This document shows positions 46,492 to 51,517 of a DNA stretch of 51,517 bases, piece after piece. The number at the start of each line of letters is the position of its first letter. Position 1 is the first letter of the stretch. Made by a program: the position numbers and the translations under genes. Under the pieces are notes generated by a model. It did not search any database. It was not told where the DNA came from and saw only the letters and a list, made by a program, of their open reading frames with translations. The stretch lies in NCBI RefSeq assembly GCF_000787835.1, contig NZ_BBPP01000033.1, positions 1 to 51,517 on the forward strand. Reading direction: 5' to 3'. The DNA is from Streptacidiphilus melanogenes (GTDB lineage Bacteria > Actinomycetota > Actinomycetes > Streptomycetales > Streptomycetaceae).

Positions 46492-48195
46492 ATGGACGCA
46501 CAGCAGACCGACGCCGCCCGGGAGCGGTGGCAGCAGCGCTACGACCGCGCGCGCAAGCGCGACGCGGACTTCACCACGCTCTCCGGCGACGAGGTCGAGC
46601 CCGCGTACGGCCCGCCCGAGGGCACGACGTACCCCGGCTTCGAGCGGATCGGCTGGCCCGGTGAGTTCCCCTTCACCCGCGGCCTCTACCCGACCGGCTA
46701 CCGCGGCCGCACCTGGACCATCCGCCAGTTCGCCGGCTTCGGCAACGCCGAGCAGACCAACGAGCGCTACCGGATGATCCTGGACGCGGGCGGCGGCGGC
46801 CTCTCGGTCGCCTTCGACATGCCGACGCTGATGGGCCGCGACTCCGTCGACCCGCGCTCGCTCGGCGAGGTCGGCCACTGCGGCGTCGCCATCGACTCCG
46901 CGGCCGACATGGAGGTGCTCTTCCGCGGCCTGCCGCTGGCCGACGTCACCACCTCGATGACGATCTCCGGCCCGGCCGTCCCCGTCTTCTGCATGTACCT
47001 CGTCGCCGCCGAGCGCCAGGGCGTCGACCCGGGCGTGCTCAACGGCACCCTGCAGACGGACATCTTCAAGGAGTACATCGCGCAGAAGGAGTGGCTCTTC
47101 GCCCCCGAGCCGCACCTGCGCCTGATCGGCGACCTGATGGAGTACTGCGCCGCCAACATCCCGGCGTACAAGCCGCTCTCGGTCTCCGGCTACCACATCC
47201 GCGAGGCGGGCGCGACGGCCGCGCAGGAGCTGGCCTTCACCCTCGCCGACGGCTTCGCCTACGTCGAGCTGGGCCTCTCGCGCGGGCTGGACGTCGACGT
47301 CTTCGCGCCGGGCCTCTCCTTCTTCTTCGACGCGCACCTGGACTTCTTCGAGGAGATCGCCAAGTTCCGTGCCGCGCGCCGGATCTGGGCCAAGCGCCTG
47401 CGGGACGTCTACGGCGCCAAGACCGAGAAGGCGCAGTGGCTGCGCTTCCACACCCAGACGGCCGGCGTCTCGCTGACCGCACAGCAGCCGTACAACAACG
47501 TGGTGCGCACCGCGGTGGAGGCCCTCTCGGCGGTGCTGGGCGGCACCAACTCCCTGCACACCAACGCCCTGGACGAGACCCTCGCGCTGCCGAGCGAGCA
47601 GGCGGCGGAGATCGCGCTGCGCACCCAGCAGGTGCTGATGGAGGAGACCGGCGTCGCCAACGTCGCCGACCCGCTCGGCGGCTCCTGGTACGTCGAGGCG
47701 CTGACCGACCGGATCGAGGCCCAGGCCGAGGCGATCTTCAGCAAGATCCTGGACATGGGCGAGGCCGCGGTGGGTGCGGGCAAGCAGCACCCGATCGGCC
47801 CGATGACCTCCGGCATCCTGCGCGGCATCGAGAACGGCTGGTTCACCGGCGAGACCGCGGAGGCGGCCTTCCAGTACCAGACCGCGCTGGAGAAGGACGA
47901 GAAGCGCGTCGTCGGCGTCAACTGCCACACCGGCTCGGTGACGCCGCCGCTGGAGATCCTCCGGGTCAGCCACGAGGTCGAGCGCGAGCAGGTCCGCGTC
48001 CTCGCCGACCGCAAGGCGGCCCGCGACGAGGCCGCGGTCAAGGCCGGCCTCGACGCGATGCTCGCCGCGGCGCGCGCGGGCGAGAACATGGTCCCCCCGA
48101 TGCTCGACGCCGTCCGCGCGGAGGCCACCCTCGGCGAGATCTGCGACGCGCTCCGCGCCGAGTGGGGCGTCTACGTGGAGCCGGCCGGCTTCTGA
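46492..48195 (+). CDS. icmA: Isobutyryl-CoA mutase large subunit
   Basis: Adenosylcobalamin-dependent interconversion of isobutyryl-CoA and n-butyryl-CoA. 567 residues, the length of IcmA, with a substrate-binding TIM barrel ([46 protein letters not shown]). The specificity residues are Phe80 and Gln198; methylmalonyl-CoA mutase has Tyr and Arg at these places. The B12-binding DxHxxG domain is absent, so it needs a separate small subunit (IcmB), which is not in this window. The ATG at 46492 lacks a strong ribosome site. Twin palindromes cover its promoter. Confidence 0.93.
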   Translation: MDAQQTDAARERWQQRYDRARKRDADFTTLSGDEVEPAYGPPEGTTYPGFERIGWPGEFPFTRGLYPTGYRGRTWTIRQFAGFGNAEQTNERYRMILDAGGGGLSVAFDMPTLMGRDSVDPRSLGEVGHCGVAIDSAADMEVLFRGLPLADVTTSMTISGPAVPVFCMYLVAAERQGVDPGVLNGTLQTDIFKEYIAQKEWLFAPEPHLRLIGDLMEYCAANIPAYKPLSVSGYHIREAGATAAQELAFTLADGFAYVELGLSRGLDVDVFAPGLSFFFDAHLDFFEEIAKFRAARRIWAKRLRDVYGAKTEKAQWLRFHTQTAGVSLTAQQPYNNVVRTAVEALSAVLGGTNSLHTNALDETLALPSEQAAEIALRTQQVLMEETGVANVADPLGGSWYVEALTDRIEAQAEAIFSKILDMGEAAVGAGKQHPIGPMTSGILRGIENGWFTGETAEAAFQYQTALEKDEKRVVGVNCHTGSVTPPLEILRVSHEVEREQVRVLADRKAARDEAAVKAGLDAMLAAARAGENMVPPMLDAVRAEATLGEICDALRAEWGVYVEPAGF

Positions 48196-48217
48196 CCCTC
48201 CGGATTACCGGCTTCCG

Positions 48218-48291
48218 GGCCGACGGCGTCGATCACGTACGCCGTCGGCCCGCTCTCGTCCTCCGGGTCGACGGCGTACGTGATCGACGCC
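48218..48291. terminator. Compound inverted repeat after icmA
   Basis: Perfect 11-bp stem GGCCGACGGCG/CGCCGTCGGCC (48218-48250) nests inside a larger perfect 23-bp inverted repeat (48225-48247 with 48269-48291). It fills the gap between the convergent icmA and tetR genes, so it can stop transcription from both sides. Confidence 0.75.
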
Positions 48292-48352
48292 CGGCGGACG
48301 CCACACACCCTGACGCCACGGACTGATCCGACCTGGTCCGCAAGACGGGCTC

Positions 48353-48973
48353 CTAGCCCGCGGCGATCTCCGTCAGCGGGGCCAGCAGCAGGGTGGTGAA
48401 GGCGCTGATCCACTCCGCCGTGGCGGGTTCGCCGCTGACCAGCATGCGGTGGACGACCGTGCCGGCGACGGTGTCGAAGATGATGTCGACCGCCGCCGAG
48501 GCCATCTCCTCGCAGGAGTCCATGGGCAGCTCGCCGCGGGCCTGCGCGGCCGCGCGGCCGGCGATGACGAGACGTTTCTGCGGCTCGATGATGGACTCGC
48601 GGACGCGCCTGCGCAGCAGGGGGTCGCGGGTGGCCTCGGCGAAGAGGGCGAGCAGGGCGGCCTGGGTCTCCGGCGCGGACAGGAGCGCGGCGAACTGCGC
48701 GACCACGGCCTCTATGTCGGCGCGGAGGCTGCCGAGGTCCGCCATCTCGAGCTCGTCCAGCTGCTCCGCGACGGCGGCGACGACGAGCTCGTTCTTCGAG
48801 GGCCAGCGCCGGTACAGCGTCGTCTTGGCCACGCCCGCGCGCGCGGCGACGTCGCCCATGGTGAGCCCGCCCCAACCCAGCTCCGCCAGCGCCTCGCGGG
48901 TGGCCGCGAGGATCGCGCCGTCCGCGTCGGCGTTGCGCGGGCGGCCCTTGCGGGGGCCGGACGGTGGGGTCAC
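48353..48973 (-). CDS. TetR-family transcriptional regulator
   Basis: 206 residues. N-terminal helix-turn-helix (AILAATREALAELGWGGLTMGDVAARAGVAKTTLYRRWPSKNELV) and a C-terminal ligand domain. GTG start at 48973, with AAGGAG 6 bases upstream; the open frame continues upstream but is not conserved. It is convergent with icmA and upstream of a divergent thioredoxin-like gene. A 17-bp palindrome at 49101 is a candidate operator. Confidence 0.9.
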   Translation of the reverse strand: MTPPSGPRKGRPRNADADGAILAATREALAELGWGGLTMGDVAARAGVAKTTLYRRWPSKNELVVAAVAEQLDELEMADLGSLRADIEAVVAQFAALLSAPETQAALLALFAEATRDPLLRRRVRESIIEPQKRLVIAGRAAAQARGELPMDSCEEMASAAVDIIFDTVAGTVVHRMLVSGEPATAEWISAFTTLLLAPLTEIAAG

Positions 48974-49283
48974 GTCGGCTCCTTGTGTGACGACTGGGTT
49001 AACGAAGGCTACTCGTCGGTACTCCGGTCGCCGAGAGGCCGTCGGCAAGAGTGGCGCAGCTCACCCGAAACCTGCTGCGCGCCGTCCCGGGCTCGATATA
49101 CGCTACGACTCGTAGCGAAAGAGCGACAACCACGCTGTCGCGCGGATGGGGATCCGCGCTCGCTGACCAGTACGACAAGCGGTACCACCTTGTCACACGC
49201 ATCACAGCCCCCGTGGTCCTGCATCCGGCAGCACAGCGGGGGTATTGGTGCGAACGGACCGGCCGACGGGGGAGGATAGGCCC
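48974..49283. promoter_or_regulatory. Divergent tetR-thioredoxin intergenic region with palindrome
   Basis: 310 bases without a gene. It holds CGCTACGACTCGTAGCG (49101-49117), a perfect 17-bp palindrome with the TACG/CGTA core typical of TetR operators, directly after an AT-rich GATATA. GGAGG (49271-49275) before ATG 49284 serves the downstream gene. Confidence 0.6.
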
Positions 49284-50261
49284 ATGCAGCCACGGAACAA
49301 CATGTCCCTGCGCGGCGCGGTCGACCTCGCCGCGGTCAAGGCGGCCGCCGACGCCGCCGCCAAGGCGGAGCAGATGCGCGCCGAGCGCGCCAGAAAGGCC
49401 GAGGCGAACGGGGTGGACGCCGCGGCCGAGCCTCTGGTCTTCGCCGTCAACGAGGCCGACTTCGAGGCCCAGGTGGTCCCGCTTTCCGCCGAGGTCCCGG
49501 TGCTGCTGCTGTTCTGGGCCGAGGGCTACGGCCCGGCCGAGCAGCAGGTCCCGGTGATGGAGGCGCTCGCCGAGGAGTACGACGGCCGCTTCGTGCTGGC
49601 CGAGGTGGACGTCCGCGAGAACCAGCGCCTGGCCCAGCAGCTCCAGCTGCGCGACCTGCCCACGGTGCTGGTCGTCGTCGCGGGTCAGCTGATCCCGCTC
49701 TTCGAGGGTCCGGCCCTGGCGGAGGAGATCCGCCCGCTGCTGGACCAGCTGATCAAGGAGGCGGCCGAGCGCTTCGGCATCGCCGGCGAGCCCGGCGCCC
49801 GCAGTGGCAAGGGTGAGGCCGTCGTCGCCGAGGGTGTCGAGCCCCCGCAGGACCCGGCGCTCGCCCTGGCCCATGACGCTCTCGACGCCGGTGACCTCGG
49901 CGGCGCCGTTCAGGCCTACCGCAACGTCCTCGCCGAACAGCCCGGCAACGAGGAGGCGAAGCTGGGCCTGGCTCAGGCGGAGCTGCTGCAGCGGGTGCAG
50001 GGCCTGGACCCGGCCGCCGTGCGGGCCGCGGCCGCGGAGAAGCCGAAGGACGCCGAGGCCCAGATCGCCGCGGCCGACCTCGATCTGGTGGGCGGTCATG
50101 TGGACGACGCCTTCGGGCGCCTGGTCGACACCGTGGGCGTCACCTTCGGCGAGGAGCGCGACAAGGTCCGCCTCCACCTGCTCTCACTGTTCGAGGTGAT
50201 CGGCGCCGAGGACCCGCGCGTTGTGAAGGCCCGGGGAGCATTGGCACGCAAGCTCTTCTGA
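49284..50261 (+). CDS. Thioredoxin-fold/TPR co-chaperone (CnoX/YbbN-like)
   Basis: 325 residues. An N-terminal charged helix (about 10-45) is followed by a thioredoxin domain (VPVLLLFWAEGYGPAEQQVPVMEALAEEY ... LRDLPTVLVVVAGQLI, with cis-Pro) and TPR-like helices (DPALALAHDALDAGDLGGAVQAYRNVLAEQPGNEEAKLGLAQAELL). The redox CxxC is replaced by GYGPAE, so it cannot act as a disulfide reductase. YbbN/CnoX proteins of this architecture protect unfolded clients. GGAGG precedes the ATG. Confidence 0.9.
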   Translation: MQPRNNMSLRGAVDLAAVKAAADAAAKAEQMRAERARKAEANGVDAAAEPLVFAVNEADFEAQVVPLSAEVPVLLLFWAEGYGPAEQQVPVMEALAEEYDGRFVLAEVDVRENQRLAQQLQLRDLPTVLVVVAGQLIPLFEGPALAEEIRPLLDQLIKEAAERFGIAGEPGARSGKGEAVVAEGVEPPQDPALALAHDALDAGDLGGAVQAYRNVLAEQPGNEEAKLGLAQAELLQRVQGLDPAAVRAAAAEKPKDAEAQIAAADLDLVGGHVDDAFGRLVDTVGVTFGEERDKVRLHLLSLFEVIGAEDPRVVKARGALARKLF

Positions 50262-50339
50262 CGGGTGTCACCTTTGTGAGCGTGTTGCGGGGATGTGTCG
50301 ACACGGTGATTACGTTTATCAAATCTTGACATAGCGGCG

Positions 50340-50364
50340 AGGCGGTCACTCATCGTGGCCGCCT
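50340..50364 (+). terminator. Terminator after the thioredoxin-like gene
   Basis: AGGCGG/CCGCCT with a 13-base loop, followed by TCGTCTGTTCT; 78 bases past the stop. A TTGACA hexamer at 50326 precedes it but no matching -10 is seen. Confidence 0.5.
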
Positions 50365-50809
50365 TCGTCTGTTCTGCCCGCCTTTCCTGCAGCTTGACCC
50401 TGAGTGCCATCAGTGGCCGCTCACGGAGCGTCATATCGGGCCCACTGAGGCGTGGGGCCTGGTTCACGTGTTCCTTACTCATCGGTAATGAACCACTTGT
50501 GCAGAGGCTCTGCATGGACCACGATCAGCACGCTCGGTCCATCACCTATTTCCCGGCAGCCGGTCGGGAGCGGGAGACGGAATCCCCACCGGGCGGGGTG
50601 TCGGTTCGCCGGCACCTGAGTTGAGGACAGGGGGGTCTCCGTCCACCGGATGGAGCCTGTACTCGCAACGGGCGTGCCTTAAGGCACGCACGAGTGGTTG
50701 TCGCTCGGGGGTGCTCTCACCTCCCGAGGACGTAGCTCTTCTCCCCATCTCCGGCCGGGATCCCACACCTGGTCGGGAGATGTACGTCCGAGAAGGAGGA
50801 TCTCGACTC
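50365..50809 (+). promoter_or_regulatory. Long regulatory region before the DUF6230 gene
   Basis: 445 bases with no convincing gene on either strand. It contains TTACTCATCGGTAA (50475-50488), a TTAC-N6-GTAA motif like those bound by lipid-responsive TetR regulators, nested in GGTTCA/TGAACC arms (50461-50494), and a perfect 18-bp palindrome GCGTGCCTTAAGGCACGC (50672-50689). AAGGAGG (50793-50799) precedes the start codon. Confidence 0.5.
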
Positions 50810-51442
50810 ATGTCCCAGACCTTCGGCAAGACCCGCTGGAAGCGGTTCGCAGTCGTCATGGTCCCGACGCTGGCCGCGACCGCCGCCGTCGGTGTCAGCA
50901 TTGCCCAGGGCGCGCTCGCTGCGTCCTTCGCGCTCTCCGGCGCGTCGTTCAAGGTCGAGGCCGGTTCGCTGCACGGCGACGGCTTCTCGCAGTACGGCAC
51001 CGTCGACGCGGTGGTGGACAGCAAGGGTGCCAAGACCAACCTGCCGGTTGCCGTCTCGGGCTTCAACAGCGCGAGCATCACCAACCTGTGCCAGTCGGTC
51101 GACGTGCCGATGCCGTGGGGCGACTACACCCTGCGCATCACCGCCGGTGACGCGGGCACGCCCGTCGCGGCGTCGAAGCTCTTCATCGACATGACGGACC
51201 TGAAGGCCGACACTGCGACCTTCAACAACATCAACATCGGTGTCGCCGGCGGCGCCATCAGCAAGGGCCCGGTGGACTCCACCTCCGCCGGCCAGCCGGG
51301 CTTCGCCGGCAGCTTCGGCCAGGAGGCGGACTCCGCCGACCTGACCAACGTCAAGCAGACGGCGTGGGCCACCTCGGCCGGCACCTTCGCGCTGGCGAAC
51401 ATGCACCTCAACCTCTCGTCCGGCAGCAACCCCTGCTTCTGA
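50810..51442 (+). CDS. DUF6230 family membrane-anchored protein
   Basis: 210 residues. An N-terminal hydrophobic segment (RFAVVMVPTLAATAAVGVSIAQGALA) without a lipobox or obvious cleavage site is followed by an extracytoplasmic beta-rich domain with two cysteines (NLCQSVDVPMPWGDY and the C-terminal NPCF). Older annotations call such proteins 'cholesterol esterase', but no Ser-His-Asp hydrolase motif is visible. ATG 50810 has AAGGAGG upstream. In Streptomyces it is usually followed by a DUF6114 membrane gene, which would be beyond the window. Confidence 0.88.
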   Translation: MSQTFGKTRWKRFAVVMVPTLAATAAVGVSIAQGALAASFALSGASFKVEAGSLHGDGFSQYGTVDAVVDSKGAKTNLPVAVSGFNSASITNLCQSVDVPMPWGDYTLRITAGDAGTPVAASKLFIDMTDLKADTATFNNINIGVAGGAISKGPVDSTSAGQPGFAGSFGQEADSADLTNVKQTAWATSAGTFALANMHLNLSSGSNPCF

Positions 51443-51468
51443 CGTAACAGAGGTACCTGAGGTCTTTC

Positions 51469-51496
51469 GGCGGGGAGGGCCTGTCCCCTCCCCGCC
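51469..51496 (+). terminator. Hairpin after the DUF6230 gene
   Basis: GGCGGGGAGGG-CCTGTCC-CCTCCCCGCC: a perfect 11-bp stem (51469-51479 with 51486-51496), 26 bases past the stop. No T tract. It could end the transcript or mark the gap to the next gene. Confidence 0.65.
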
Positions 51497-51517
51497 ACAC
51501 CCCTTGAGCCTTTCGAA

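Noticed and set aside
48171-48352. Minus-strand peptide-like reading in the icmA-tetR gap
   Set aside because: The apparent coding pattern comes from the nested inverted repeat, and the tetR frame stops at 48353.
50096-50515. Minus-strand open frame at the end of the thioredoxin-like gene and into the leader
   Set aside because: Half lies antisense to a clear gene, no ribosome site is present, and composition does not match neighbours.

Overview
This window is chromosomal core DNA from a high-GC actinomycete of the Streptomyces type (Streptomycetaceae; the genus cannot be fixed from the window). The evidence is strong GC bias at third codon positions, frequent GTG/TTG starts, the apical-growth pair scy-filP, the actinobacterial mismatch endonuclease NucS, an actinobacterial atp operon followed by a DUF2550 gene, and an isobutyryl-CoA mutase gene. 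The gene order from rho to the thioredoxin-like gene agrees with what I remember of the Streptomyces coelicolor core; that comparison is from memory only. I see no rRNA, tRNA, insertion sequence, prophage or CRISPR array.

Layout. 1-9.5 kb: the 3' part of rho with a strong terminator, an LCP cell-wall ligase, rpmE behind a perfect sigma-R-type promoter, prfA, prmC, a Sua5/TsaC-type gene, a low-molecular-weight phosphatase, a serine-hydroxymethyltransferase-like gene that has lost key PLP residues, and a WecA/MraY-type transferase. 9.5-17.4 kb: the complete atpIBEFHAGDC operon. 17.4-23.2 kb: DUF2550, two MarR regulators, a PduO-type cobalamin adenosyltransferase, an alpha/beta hydrolase divergent from its probable MarR repressor, a MurA with Asp in place of the catalytic Cys, a small DUF2007-like membrane protein, and 3-hydroxybutyryl-CoA dehydrogenase. 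23.3-32.1 kb: a STAS protein, a membrane-anchored STAND-like ATPase, nucS, an uncharacterised gene, an LLM flavin monooxygenase, a small zinc-ribbon-like protein, an ABC transporter and a second hydrolase. 32.1-38.5 kb: filP and scy. 38.8-41.8 kb: methylmalonyl-CoA epimerase, thiolase and meaB. 41.9-46.3 kb: a dense set of ArsR/MarR regulators with small target genes and visible operators. 46.4-51.5 kb: icmA, a TetR regulator, a CnoX-like thioredoxin/TPR protein and a DUF6230 membrane protein.

How the genes work together. One theme is cell-envelope and tip growth (LCP, WecA, MurA, Scy, FilP). Another is translation and energy (rho, rpmE, prfA, prmC, atp). A third is acyl-CoA and B12 chemistry: thiolase and 3-hydroxybutyryl-CoA dehydrogenase lead toward butyryl-CoA, IcmA interconverts butyryl- and isobutyryl-CoA, the adenosyltransferase makes its cofactor, MeaB protects B12 mutases, and the epimerase serves the methylmalonyl/ethylmalonyl branch.

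The most notable signals are: two identical 121-bp repeats inside scy carrying a compensated double frameshift; three copies of a ~100-bp palindromic element at gene 3' ends; the SHMT paralogue without its PLP-anchoring Asp; an uncharacterised STAS plus membrane STAND-like ATPase pair with altered key residues; and several palindromes overlapping promoters or start codons of regulator-target pairs, many of them at apparently leaderless genes.
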